This document shows positions 17,673-26,378 of a stretch of 64,000 nt of DNA, in pieces (position 1 is the stretch's first letter; every line of letters starts with the position of its first letter). Position numbers and translations under genes: made by a program. Source of the stretch: Bradyrhizobium sp. Ai1a-2 (GTDB taxonomy: Bacteria > Pseudomonadota > Alphaproteobacteria > Rhizobiales > Xanthobacteraceae); the NCBI RefSeq assembly GCF_000426245.1, contig NZ_AUEZ01000007.1, positions 62,001 to 126,000 on the forward strand, in the 5' to 3' direction. Below the pieces are notes generated by a model. It was not told where the DNA came from, ran no database searches, and worked only from the letters and a program-made list of their open reading frames with translations.

Positions 17673-18971
17673 TTAGCTGAGAGATCCAAGCATCAGGTAG
17701 CAGATCAACGAATTGACGGCGACCATCAGACATCCGAAGGGGAGGGCCGTTCTCAGGAAGTCCCCATGGCTGACCTTTGTCTGTCCGATTGTCCAAAGCG
17801 TCCACGAGTTGGTCGGGTCCATGCTCCCCTGCAGGATCGTAGGCGCAAGCCAGATCGAGTAGAGATAGGGAATCGGGATGTCCTTGTTCGCGAGCACGAT
17901 AGCCAGCAAGGCAGCGCCGGTGCCGATGACGACGAGTGGACCGCGGTAGATGCTCCCGATGCCTCCAAGCAAACCGAAGAAGATTGCAGCCTGAAGCGGC
18001 GTGTGCGGCAGGACTGGGCCGAACAGTGGTTTCAGTGCATTGGCGACCTCAGGGGTCTGACCGGCAACGATGATCATGCCGCAGATCGTCCATAACGCGG
18101 CCATGGTCGCGATGTCCGGAAACGCATCGGAGAACGTCTTGTTGAAGAGATTGATGCTGCCCTGAAACGTTCGATCGCGTCCCGTCAACACGAGTGCGAG
18201 CACGATCGAGACCAGGAAGGTCGGGATGATCTCCCATTTCAGGATCATGATCATGAGCACGGGAAAGATCGGCACGATGTACGTGTAGTAAGGCGTCCTC
18301 CTGCGCACTGCCGGTTCATCAGCCTTGGCTATGTCGATGGAAGACAACCGACGGACACCACCGTTGCGCAGGTAGATAAACTCCAGGAGCCACGCAGCCA
18401 GGATGTAGACGCACATTCCGGCGATCCAGTACGTCAAATAGGGCGCTTCGTATTTGAGGTCGGGAAACAGTTTTTGAAATGTTCCGAACTGAACGAGATT
18501 GATGAAGGTGCCAGCACCGATTCCCATCGTGAAGGCGGGCGCTGCGACGTAAGGCGGGATGCCCTGGCCGAGCATAATCGGCAGCGCGATAATTCCGATC
18601 GCAATTGCGGCGCCCACGCCGTACATCGACGTGAATAACAACGCGGTAACGAGCGTGATCGTCATCGCCGTGACAAGCGGCCGATCGCCCGCCAATTCGA
18701 CCGCAGAGCGGATTACGCTTTCGGCAATACCTGTCTGGATCAGCACCTGCGCGAACCAGGCGCCGAACACGATGATGATCACCGCGCTTGCGTAGGCGAC
18801 GCCGCCGGCCTGAAGGATCTTCTTCTGAATATCGTCGATACCAATACCAGCGATCGCCGACCACAGCACTGCCAGTATCAGCAGCATGATGATCGGACTC
18901 TGCCCCCGGATAATCAAGACAACGACGGCTAGAAATGCAACGAGCAACGCAATGCCGGTCCCAACGTCCAT
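17673..18971 (-). CDS. Ion-coupled organic anion permease (GntP/citrate transporter-like)
   Basis: A 432-residue integral membrane protein with about a dozen hydrophobic segments. It starts MDVGTGIALLVAFLAVVVL, has two homologous-looking halves, and includes polar loops such as MGIGAGTFINLVQFGTFQ. It resembles the ion transporter superfamily containing GntP and citrate/H+ symporters, but the exact family is not certain. The start at 18971 has AAGGGAAG upstream; the reading frame extends 120 bases further 5' without convincing protein sequence. It heads the operon with the HyuA-like gene, so it probably imports that substrate. Confidence 0.78.
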   Translation of the reverse strand: MDVGTGIALLVAFLAVVVLIIRGQSPIIMLLILAVLWSAIAGIGIDDIQKKILQAGGVAYASAVIIIVFGAWFAQVLIQTGIAESVIRSAVELAGDRPLVTAMTITLVTALLFTSMYGVGAAIAIGIIALPIMLGQGIPPYVAAPAFTMGIGAGTFINLVQFGTFQKLFPDLKYEAPYLTYWIAGMCVYILAAWLLEFIYLRNGGVRRLSSIDIAKADEPAVRRRTPYYTYIVPIFPVLMIMILKWEIIPTFLVSIVLALVLTGRDRTFQGSINLFNKTFSDAFPDIATMAALWTICGMIIVAGQTPEVANALKPLFGPVLPHTPLQAAIFFGLLGGIGSIYRGPLVVIGTGAALLAIVLANKDIPIPYLYSIWLAPTILQGSMDPTNSWTLWTIGQTKVSHGDFLRTALPFGCLMVAVNSLICYLMLGSLS

Positions 18972-19375
18972 GGTCGCTTCCCTTCCCCGTTTCGCTGGCG
19001 ATTTTGATGTCGGCCGTTTTTTGAGAAATAAGTCTTGCACAACTGGCAGAGGCTGGCGAGGCCAAGGTGCGCGTGCATGGAATGGATGCAATGTTCGTAT
19101 ATCGAGGGCATTTGCGCCGCACCATTGGGTCGCGCACCCATTGCATGTGATTGAGAGCGTGCCTGAGCGTGCCGCTAATGCGGTCGCTGCTGGCGTTCCC
19201 TGCCGGTGTCCGACCTCACTGATGTCGACGTGACGATCAACGAATGACTTGTGCAGTGCACCGACCTGGATGGCTGGTACGCAGTCTGCGCTTCTTGACT
19301 TGGCCCAATCCCAAGCTCACCTTCGCTGAAAAAGCTGTTGCTGGTTGCAATGAAAAAGAAGACTGGAGGATACAA
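18972..19375. other. 404-base divergent intergenic region
   Basis: This gap separates the minus-strand permease from the plus-strand dioxygenase and must hold both promoters. No credible coding sequence was found. A tandem 10-base near-duplication, GAGCGTGCCT then GAGCGTGCCG (19155-19174), and a GCACC(C)ATTG direct repeat around 19120-19143 are visible. The dioxygenase ribosome site GGAGGA is at 19365-19370. I could not define a -35/-10 pair with confidence. Confidence 0.5.
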
Positions 19376-20209
19376 ATGACGAAATTGCTGAGCGAGAGCG
19401 AGATCGCTGACTATCGCGAGCGCGGCTACCATTTTCCGGTTGATGCGTTGAGCGAGAGCGAAGTTGCAGAATTTCGCGGCAAGCTCGAGGATTATGAGGC
19501 GAGGACTGGCGGTCCGATCAAGGGCGAGATGCGCCATCGTAGCCATGTGCTCTTTCCCTGGATCAACGAAATGATCCGCCATCCCAAAATCCTGGATGCG
19601 GTCGAGGATTTGTTGGGTCCGGATATCCTCTGCTGGAATACGAGCTTCTTCATCAAAGAGCCGCATGATCCCGGATTCGTATCCTGGCACCAGGATGCGA
19701 CCTATTGGGGATTGAGTTCATCCGATGTGGCGACCGCCTGGATCGCGATGTCGCCAGCCAACAAAATATCCGGCTGTATGAAGTTTGTGGCCGGGACCCA
19801 TAAGCAACAGGTCCAGCACGAGGATACGTTCGACCAGAACAACCTTCTGACCCGTGGTCAGGAAATTGCTGTGAAAGTCGACGAGTCCGACGCGGTCTTT
19901 GTCGAATTGAAGCCCGGACAGGCGTCCTTGCATCATGTGCTGTTGTTCCATGGATCGGAACCGAATCGGTCCGATGACCGGCGCATTGGTCTCGCGGTCC
20001 GCTACATCCCGACCCGGCTGAAGCAGGCGGTGGGGCAAAGGGATTGGGCGACGCTGGTCCGCGGCAAAGACACCTACCGTCACTTCGAGCCGGAACATGT
20101 GCCGAAACGCGATCTCGAACCCGAGGCACTGGCGTTCCACAAGGCGGTGACCGAAGAACAGGTCCGCGTGCTCTATCGTGGTACTGATAAAACGGCTTAC
20201 CGTGCCTGA
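19376..20209 (+). CDS. Phytanoyl-CoA dioxygenase (PhyH) family protein
   Basis: A 277-residue Fe(II)/2-oxoglutarate oxygenase. The iron ligands are visible as H105 and D107 in SWHQDATYWG and H192 in LLFHGSEPNRSDDRR; R203 or R209 would bind 2-oxoglutarate. The ATG at 19376 is preceded by GGAGGA at five bases. The gene stands alone, divergent from the permease/HyuA operon and convergent with the NCS1 permease. The family hydroxylates varied small molecules including quaternary amines and betaines, so the substrate is open. Confidence 0.9.
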   Translation: MTKLLSESEIADYRERGYHFPVDALSESEVAEFRGKLEDYEARTGGPIKGEMRHRSHVLFPWINEMIRHPKILDAVEDLLGPDILCWNTSFFIKEPHDPGFVSWHQDATYWGLSSSDVATAWIAMSPANKISGCMKFVAGTHKQQVQHEDTFDQNNLLTRGQEIAVKVDESDAVFVELKPGQASLHHVLLFHGSEPNRSDDRRIGLAVRYIPTRLKQAVGQRDWATLVRGKDTYRHFEPEHVPKRDLEPEALAFHKAVTEEQVRVLYRGTDKTAYRA

Positions 20210-20243
20210 CTTCCGCTCGGGCGATCGTTCACGGAGCTGAATG

Positions 20244-20268
20244 GACCGCGCCTCAACGCGGCGCGGTC
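20244..20268. terminator. Bidirectional hairpin between convergent genes
   Basis: GACCGCGCC (20244-20252) pairs perfectly with GGCGCGGTC (20260-20268) over a seven-base loop. It lies between the PhyH stop (20209) and the NCS1 permease stop (20296) on the opposite strand. No long T-run flanks it, so an intrinsic terminator is plausible but not certain. Confidence 0.5.
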
Positions 20269-20295
20269 GACGTCATATGATGATCCCTCATCCCT

Positions 20296-21714
20296 TCACT
20301 GGCTGACGCTGGTAGCGGCAACGGACGCGGTGACGGTCGCGCGCCTGCTGAGCGCCAGATACACCGCGGCCGACACGCCGATGCCAAACAGCCAGCTCAG
20401 ATCCGCGCCGCCGAGGAGACCGGTCGAGATCGGTCCCTGCAGCGCGCTGACGAGGCCGTCTTGCACCGACCAGCCGGCAACGAGACCTGCCAGGAAGGCG
20501 ATCATCCCGCTCCAGTTGATGTCGCCATAGGCGCTGGTCTCCGGTGAGCGATAGAGTTCGGCGACGTCGATCTGGCCCTTTCGCTTGATGTAGAAATCGG
20601 CCAGCACGACGCCGGCCCACGGGCTCATCCACAACAAAAGGCTGATCATCCAGTTGTCGAATGCCTTTGCAAAGGATGGCGCGAAGATGAAGTAGAGCGT
20701 GACCAGATAGCCGGCGATGCCGACGATGATCGCGAGCGAGACGCGTGAGAGCTTGAGGCCGGCGCTGAGCGCGGCCAGCGCCGCGGAATAGACATTGAGG
20801 ATGTTGGTCGCGATCGGTCCGTGCAGCACCATCAGCAGGACGAGAATGCTGGTCGGGCCCCCGAACACCGCGCTGACCATCTTTGCCGGATCGGTATCCA
20901 GCGTCGTGCTGGCGATTGTCGCGCCCAGGATGGCGAGCCACACGCTCGGGACGAACATGCCGACATAGCTGTACCAGAACACGGAGCTCGACGGCACGCT
21001 CTTCGGCACGAAGCGCGAATAGTCCGATGCCCAGGTGACCCAGGAGATGCCCCAGCCGACGCCGATCGCGGTCATTAACAATGTCAGCATCGCCAGATGC
21101 GCGCCGCCCGAAAGCGAGGTTGTGAGCCCCCAATTGACGACGCCCGGACGCGTCCATGCCAGCACGCTCATCAGGATCATGATCGCGACGGTTGCGGGCA
21201 CCGTATATTTCTCGAAGGTCCGGATCGCGTAGAAGCCGTACACGCCGATTCCGACCTGCAGCACCATCACCAGCGTGATGACGATGATCTCGATCAGCCA
21301 GGTGTCGGGAATGCCGAACTGGCCGAGAACGGCGACGGCGATCTTCACGGGGAAGTAGGTGTTCACGCCGATCCAGCACAGCGTCATCAAAAACATCAGG
21401 ATGCTCGGCAGATAGGCGCCACGAACGCCGAAGGCCGAGCGGCTCAGCACCATCTGGTTGACCCCGGTCTTGTGCCCCATCACGGTAAAGGACGCGAAGA
21501 TCGCGCAGCCGATGATGTTGCCGAGCACGATCACCGCGATCGTTTCCAGGAGGCCGAGTTTGAGGATGATGCCGAGCGCGCCGAGCGCCCAGTTGACGGG
21601 CGCGATATTGGCGCCCGCCCAGATCCACATCTGCTGCGGTCCGGTAGAGTCCCGGTCAGCGTCGGGAATAGGCTCGATGCTATGAATATCGGCGCGAAGC
21701 TCGGAATCCGTCAT
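20296..21714 (-). CDS. NCS1-family nucleobase/hydantoin-type permease (CodB-like)
   Basis: A 472-residue inner-membrane symporter. The N-terminal region PQQMWIWAGANIAPVNWALG is the NCS1 signature area, followed by LGNIIGCAIFASFTVMGHKTG and SRSAFGVRGAYLPS, and about 12 hydrophobic helices. NCS1 transporters carry cytosine, purines, allantoin, hydantoins or thiamine-like compounds with Na+ or H+. GGGGGA lies before the ATG at 21714. An operator-like palindrome sits 16 bases upstream and matches the one before the amidohydrolase operon, so this permease probably imports the substrate of cassette B. Confidence 0.9.
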   Translation of the reverse strand: MTDSELRADIHSIEPIPDADRDSTGPQQMWIWAGANIAPVNWALGALGIILKLGLLETIAVIVLGNIIGCAIFASFTVMGHKTGVNQMVLSRSAFGVRGAYLPSILMFLMTLCWIGVNTYFPVKIAVAVLGQFGIPDTWLIEIIVITLVMVLQVGIGVYGFYAIRTFEKYTVPATVAIMILMSVLAWTRPGVVNWGLTTSLSGGAHLAMLTLLMTAIGVGWGISWVTWASDYSRFVPKSVPSSSVFWYSYVGMFVPSVWLAILGATIASTTLDTDPAKMVSAVFGGPTSILVLLMVLHGPIATNILNVYSAALAALSAGLKLSRVSLAIIVGIAGYLVTLYFIFAPSFAKAFDNWMISLLLWMSPWAGVVLADFYIKRKGQIDVAELYRSPETSAYGDINWSGMIAFLAGLVAGWSVQDGLVSALQGPISTGLLGGADLSWLFGIGVSAAVYLALSRRATVTASVAATSVSQ

Positions 21715-22023
21715 GACATCCCCCGTCTAATACGAAGCACACTTCGTAATCGGCGGGCGCGGCAACAATCATGCCATGGAAGCAGAGCGTGTCAGCGAAG
21801 CTCACTGCAGGGCGTGCCGCGGCGGTCGGGTGTTCGAGAAATTGACGCTGTCTTTTCAAGGTCGAGGTGGTATCGGCGCCGGTCCGTGTCGACACGCTAG
21901 CCGGTTGTTGGACCGCCTTGTCATGACCGTCCGCGCGTCGAAGCACCGTGCCGCAACAACCAGCGCGCGATCACAGATTGTGCAGCCTGCGCCAAAAAGA
22001 CAGCCAGCCGCTCCCGGTTTCAG
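21715..22023. other. 309-base gap upstream of the NCS1 permease
   Basis: The gap holds the permease leader and promoter region and the trailing end of the MarR gene. Besides the operator at 21729-21750 it contains a 12-base perfect palindrome CGTGTCGACACG at 21885-21896. No coding sequence with family similarity or a supported start was seen. The promoter hexamers were not assignable. Confidence 0.45.
21729..21750 (-). promoter_or_regulatory. MarR-type operator before the NCS1 permease
   Basis: TACGAAG (21731-21737) and CTTCGTA (21742-21748) form a perfect seven-base dyad with a CACA centre. The same arms, with identical spacing, build the perfect palindrome at 22610-22633. The site ends 16 bases before the permease ATG, just upstream of the ribosome site GGGGGA, a position where a bound repressor would block transcription. 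Confidence 0.72.
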
Positions 22024-22518
22024 CTACTCGAATAGGGCAGCAGAGTTGTCACGATCGGCGTTGCCCGCAACGATGCGTTGCATCATTTCGATGAACAAGA
22101 CGCGCTCCTTCTCAGCCAGGCCGCGGAGTGTCGCGCGATGTGCGGCCCGCGCCGATGCTTCAATCCTGGCGAGCAGGGCCGTTCCGGCTGATGTCAGCCG
22201 GCAGAGCCGGGCACGCCTGTCGTCCTTGTTGACGGCTCTTTCCACCAGATTGCGGGCGGCAAGTCGCTTCAGCGCCCCCGTCGTCGTGGTCCGATCCAGC
22301 GCGATATCGGCGGCCAACGTGGTCTGATCGGCGGTTCCGCGCACCGCGAGCGCCGACAGCAGGCTGTATTGCAGCGGCGTTATCTCGAATTCGCCGCAAG
22401 CCTCCTGGAACAACGCGACGTGGATTTGGTGCAGGCGCCGGATCAGGAACCCTGGCCGCTGTGACAATGGCCATGGGCGATGCCTGGTCTCATCGCGACC
22501 CTTCTTCACTTGCTGCAA
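22024..22518 (-). CDS. MarR-family transcriptional regulator
   Basis: A 164-residue winged-helix regulator. QTTLAADIALDRTTTTGALKR is the recognition helix region and VNKDDRRARLCRLT is the wing (the usual D-x-R motif). The TTG start at 22518 is supported by GGAGG with seven-base spacing; a GTG nine bases downstream is the alternative. It is transcribed divergently from the amidohydrolase operon, with the palindrome 22610-22633 in the shared intergenic space. It most likely represses both the permease and cassette B and releases DNA on binding a pathway compound; that is inferred from site placement. Confidence 0.92.
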   Translation of the reverse strand: MQQVKKGRDETRHRPWPLSQRPGFLIRRLHQIHVALFQEACGEFEITPLQYSLLSALAVRGTADQTTLAADIALDRTTTTGALKRLAARNLVERAVNKDDRRARLCRLTSAGTALLARIEASARAAHRATLRGLAEKERVLFIEMMQRIVAGNADRDNSAALFE

Positions 22519-22609
22519 CGCACAGCCTCCAGCCTTGGAACGTGGCGCGGGTAGCCCGATTCGAGTGCACGCGCCATACGAGATAATGGCATGAAGCTTG
22601 CTTTTTGAA

Positions 22610-22633
22610 AAATACGAAGCATGCTTCGTATTT
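22610..22633 (+). promoter_or_regulatory. 24-bp perfect palindromic operator before cassette B
   Basis: The core TACGAAGCATGCTTCGTA (22613-22630) extends by three A/T bases on each side to a perfect 24-base palindrome. It lies 48 bases before the amidohydrolase ATG and 91 bases before the marR start. TTGAAA at 22605-22610 abuts it and could be a -35 element, so the palindrome would cover the -10 area. Arms are shared with the site at 21731-21748. Confidence 0.8.
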
Positions 22634-22681
22634 CCGCGAGAGCGGGATCAACCCGCCGGCGAGAGCTTAAGGAGAACGGTC

Positions 22682-23959
22682 ATGTCCATCAGCGCCAGCT
22701 TCGACCTGCTATTGCGTGGCGGCCGCGTGATCTGTCCGGCCTCCGGCATCGACGGCATCCGGGATGTTGCCATTCGCAACGGCAAGATCGCGGCGGTGCA
22801 GGCGGACATCCTGCCAACCAGCGCGAGGGAAGTGATCGATGTCGCCGGCAAGCTGGTGTTGCCGGGGCTGATCGACACACATGCGCATGTCTATCAATAC
22901 GTCACCGGACGGTTCGGCATGAATGCGGACATGGTCGGCGTGCAGTCGGGCGTGACGACGCTGGTCGATCAGGGCGGTCCGTCCTGCATGACGCTGCCGG
23001 GCTTTCGTCACTTTGTCGCCGAGACTGCGAAGTCCCGGGTCTATGCTTTCCTGTCGGCCTATCTCGTTGGCGGGCTCGAAGGACATTACTATCCGCAGCT
23101 CTATAGCCCCGAGGGTGTCGATATCGACGCCACGGTGAAGGCGGCGACAGCCAATCGTGACATCGTTCGCGGCATCAAGGCGCATGCTGAGATCGGTGGC
23201 TTTGCGCGCTGGGGCATTCGCGTCATCGAAATGTCGGTCGAGATCGGTCGCCGCGCCGATCTGCCGGTCTATGTTCACTTCGGTCAGCTCTGGGGCCTGC
23301 CGGAAAGCGGCGCCAACGGCGAGGATGCCGACACCATCCTGACGCGTGTAATCCCGTTGTTGCGCGAAGGGGATATTCTCGCCCATCCGTTCACGCGTCA
23401 TCCCGGCGGCTTCGTCAATCGCGAGGGCGAGGTGCATCCGGTGATCCAGGCGGCGCTCGACCGCGGCCTCAAGGTCGACGTCGGTCACGGCAGTCACTTC
23501 TCCTATCGGCTCGCCAAGAAGGCGATCGCCGCCGGCATCGTTCCGACCACGCTCGGCGCCGATATCCACGGCTACAACACCCATGTGCCTGCGCCGGCCG
23601 GCACGCCGGATCAACATGAGGATGAAGAGAACCATCCGTTTGCGGGGCAGGCGAAGTTCAGCCTGGTGCAGGCGATGAGTTCGATGATGGCGCTTGGGCT
23701 GTCGCTGGAGCAGGTGGTGCCGATGGTGACATCGAACCCGGCGAAGATGCTCGGCCGCGACGCGGAGATCGGCGCGCTCAAAGTCGGCAGGGATGCCGAT
23801 GTCTCGGTGCTCACGGAGCAGACCGGACGTTTCGTCCTTCGCGACAACGAAAAGAATGAAGTCATTGCCGAACGGCTGCTGCAGCCGGCGTTCTGCTTGC
23901 GCACCGGCACGCGCTACGACGCGGTGGCGCCGATCCTGCCGCAAGCGGTTGCGGCGTAA
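22682..23959 (+). CDS. Amidohydrolase/deacetylase-family metallohydrolase, cassette B
   Basis: A 425-residue TIM-barrel amidohydrolase with the small beta-sandwich N-terminus (LLLRGGRVICP). Metal ligands are readable: H67 and H69 in DTHAHVYQY, K166 as the probable carboxylated lysine in GIKAHAE, H199 in YVHFGQ, HGSHFSY near 269-274 and D294 in GADIHGYN. It resembles the deacetylase/dihydroorotase-like branch (AHA_3915/EF_0837 type), which acts on N-acyl amino acids or cyclic amides. AAGGAG precedes the ATG at 22682. It is the first gene after the MarR operator, 34 bases before the hydroxylase large subunit. Confidence 0.88.
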   Translation: MSISASFDLLLRGGRVICPASGIDGIRDVAIRNGKIAAVQADILPTSAREVIDVAGKLVLPGLIDTHAHVYQYVTGRFGMNADMVGVQSGVTTLVDQGGPSCMTLPGFRHFVAETAKSRVYAFLSAYLVGGLEGHYYPQLYSPEGVDIDATVKAATANRDIVRGIKAHAEIGGFARWGIRVIEMSVEIGRRADLPVYVHFGQLWGLPESGANGEDADTILTRVIPLLREGDILAHPFTRHPGGFVNREGEVHPVIQAALDRGLKVDVGHGSHFSYRLAKKAIAAGIVPTTLGADIHGYNTHVPAPAGTPDQHEDEENHPFAGQAKFSLVQAMSSMMALGLSLEQVVPMVTSNPAKMLGRDAEIGALKVGRDADVSVLTEQTGRFVLRDNEKNEVIAERLLQPAFCLRTGTRYDAVAPILPQAVAA

Positions 23960-23993
23960 GGAGGCTGTACAGTCCGATCGGGGAGACGCCACC

Positions 23994-26378
23994 GTGCGCA
24001 ACGAGCGTGACTTTTCCTCCGCACGAGGGGCCGGCGCCGGGCAGGGCGTCGGCGCACGGCTGCCGCGCAAGGAGGACGACCGGCTGATGCGCGGCCGCGG
24101 CCAGTTCGTGGCCGACATTCGTCTCGCCGGGCTGCAGGATGTTGCGTTCGTGCGCAGCCCGCTGGCGCATGCGCGAATTCTTGGCATTCGTGTGCCCGAG
24201 CGTTACCGCGCAAGCGTGTTCACCGCCGCCGATCTCGTCGGCGTCAAGCCGATCCGCGCGGTGTCGGCGTTGCCGGGCTTCAAGATTTCGGAACAGCCGG
24301 TGCTCGCCACGGGAAAAGTTCGCCAAGTGGGCGAGCTCGTTGCGATGTGCGTGGCGCCGACGCGCGCCGAGGCCGAGGACATCGCGGCTTCCGTGATGCT
24401 CGATCTCGAAGAGCTTCCCGCCATCTCCGACATGCTGAAGGCGCGCAAGCCCGGTACAGCGCTGGTGCACGAGCATTGGGGCGACAACATTTTCCTCGAG
24501 ACCAATTATGAGGTCGACATATCGGCCGCGCTGGATGCGCCGATCAAGGTGACGCGCGAGATCTCGACCGCACGGCAGTGCATGTCGCCGCTCGAAGGCC
24601 GCGGCGTCGTCGCAACCTTCGATCACCGGCTCGATCAGCTCACGCTCTATTCGGCGGCGCAGATGCCGCATGTCACCCGTAGCGGCCTTGCCGAATGCCT
24701 TGGCATGGAGGAGGGACGGATCCGCTTGATCTCGCCCGATGTGGGCGGCGGTTTTGGCCACAAGGGAATTCTGCTGCCCGAGGAAGTCTGTCTCTCCTGG
24801 CTGACCATGCGCTGCGGCCATCCGGTGCGCTGGACGGAGGATCGTCGAGAGCATCTCACGGCGAGCTCGAATTGCCGGGAGCATCATTACAAGATCACGG
24901 TCTATGCCAACAGCGACGGAACGCTGCGCGGCATCGATTGCGAGGCGACGGTCGATTCCGGCGCCTACTCTTCCTATCCGTTCTCGGCATGCCTCGAGGC
25001 GGCGCAGGTCGCAAGCATCCTGCCCGGTCCCTATCGGATGCCGGCCTATCGCTGCCGAACCTTTTCGGTCGCCACCAACAAGTGCCCGATCCTGCCCTAT
25101 CGTGGCGTCGCGCGCACCGGCGTCTGCTTTGCGCTGGAACTGATGCTGGATCTGGTCGCGGCCGAAGCCGGACTCGAACCCGGCGAGGTGCGGCTGCGCA
25201 ACCTCATCCCACCGGAGCAGATGCCGTTCGACAACATCACCAGGAAGCATTTCGACAGCGGCGATTATCCCGAGGCGATGCGGCGGGCGTTGGCAGCGAT
25301 CGATATCGATGCCGTGCGCGCGCGCCAGCGCGAGGGAGAGCCTGATGGACGGCGCATCGGCGTCGGCGTCTCCATCTATTGCGAGCAGGCGGCACACGGC
25401 ACCTCCGTCTATGCCGGCTGGGGCATTCCGATGGTGCCGGGTCACGAGCAGGCGTCCGCGCGGCTAACGCCGGACGGTGGTCTCGAACTGCGCGTCGGCG
25501 TTCACTCGCACGGGCAGAGCATGGAGACGACGCTCGCCCAGGTCGCTCACGAGATGCTCGGCATCGATGTCGCGAGCGTGCGTATCATCCTTGGCGACAC
25601 CGCGATGACGCCTTATTCGACCGGCACCTGGGGTTCGCGTTCGATGGTGATGGCGGGTGGCGCAGTCGCAACCGCGTGCCGCGAAATCGGCGAGCGCGCG
25701 AGGCGCATCGGTGCCAAGCTGCTGCAGCACGACCCGGCATCGGTGGTGTTGCAGAATGGCGAGGTGCGTGGCGTCAACGGCAGCGTGACGTTGAAGGAGA
25801 TCGCCTATACCTGGTATCGCCGCCCGCAAGATCTGCCTGCTGATGTCGATCCTGGCGGGCTCGAGGTTACCGCGGGCTACAAGCCGCAGCGCGACAGCGG
25901 CACCTTCAGCTATGCCGCTCACGCCGCAGTCGTCGCCGTCGATCCCGATCTGGGAGAGGTCGAAATCCTCGACTATGTCATCGTCGAGGATGGCGGCGTG
26001 CTGGTCAATCCGATGGTGGTGGACGGCCAGATCTATGGCGGCCTCGCGCAGGGCATCGGTACTGCGCTCTATGAGGAGATGCCGTTCGATGCATCCGGCC
26101 AGCCGCTCGCCACGACGCTCGCCGATTATCTCTTGCCCGGCCCGACCGAGGTGCCTGCGGCGCGCCTCGACCACATGGAGACGCCGTCGCCCTATACGCA
26201 GTTCGGGGTAAAGGGCATCGGCGAAGGCGGCGCCATCGCGCCGCCGGCCGCGATCGCCAATGCCGTCAATGATGCGCTGAGACCGCTTGGCGTCGAGATG
26301 ATGCAGTCGCCGATCACGCCGCACCGCATCGTCGAGGCTGTGCTCGCCGCTCGCGGTGCAGAAAGGACGGCGGCATGA
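23994..26378 (+). CDS. Molybdenum hydroxylase large (MoCo-binding) subunit, cassette B
   Basis: A 794-residue catalytic subunit homologous to the one in cassette A. The active-site loop reads PYRGVARTG at residues 368-376, close to the AYRGAGR loop of form II/general hydroxylases and without the CO dehydrogenase cysteine. KGIGEGG places the catalytic glutamate at E744. The GTG at 23994 has GGGGAG upstream, and GNERDFSS-like longer starts inside the amidohydrolase frame were rejected. The stop overlaps the ATG of the FAD subunit at 26375. Subunit order is large-medium-small, unlike cassette A. Confidence 0.94.
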   Translation: MRNERDFSSARGAGAGQGVGARLPRKEDDRLMRGRGQFVADIRLAGLQDVAFVRSPLAHARILGIRVPERYRASVFTAADLVGVKPIRAVSALPGFKISEQPVLATGKVRQVGELVAMCVAPTRAEAEDIAASVMLDLEELPAISDMLKARKPGTALVHEHWGDNIFLETNYEVDISAALDAPIKVTREISTARQCMSPLEGRGVVATFDHRLDQLTLYSAAQMPHVTRSGLAECLGMEEGRIRLISPDVGGGFGHKGILLPEEVCLSWLTMRCGHPVRWTEDRREHLTASSNCREHHYKITVYANSDGTLRGIDCEATVDSGAYSSYPFSACLEAAQVASILPGPYRMPAYRCRTFSVATNKCPILPYRGVARTGVCFALELMLDLVAAEAGLEPGEVRLRNLIPPEQMPFDNITRKHFDSGDYPEAMRRALAAIDIDAVRARQREGEPDGRRIGVGVSIYCEQAAHGTSVYAGWGIPMVPGHEQASARLTPDGGLELRVGVHSHGQSMETTLAQVAHEMLGIDVASVRIILGDTAMTPYSTGTWGSRSMVMAGGAVATACREIGERARRIGAKLLQHDPASVVLQNGEVRGVNGSVTLKEIAYTWYRRPQDLPADVDPGGLEVTAGYKPQRDSGTFSYAAHAAVVAVDPDLGEVEILDYVIVEDGGVLVNPMVVDGQIYGGLAQGIGTALYEEMPFDASGQPLATTLADYLLPGPTEVPAARLDHMETPSPYTQFGVKGIGEGGAIAPPAAIANAVNDALRPLGVEMMQSPITPHRIVEAVLAARGAERTAA

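Noticed and set aside
20288..21628. Second minus-strand frame (446 codons) overlapping the NCS1 permease
   Set aside because: It is Arg-rich and out of frame with the clear 12-helix permease on the same strand.
23862..25445. Long minus-strand open frame (527 codons) opposite the cassette B hydroxylase
   Set aside because: It is antisense to a gene with complete family motifs, its translation is Arg/His/Asp-rich with no recognisable domain, and such mirror frames are expected at this GC content.
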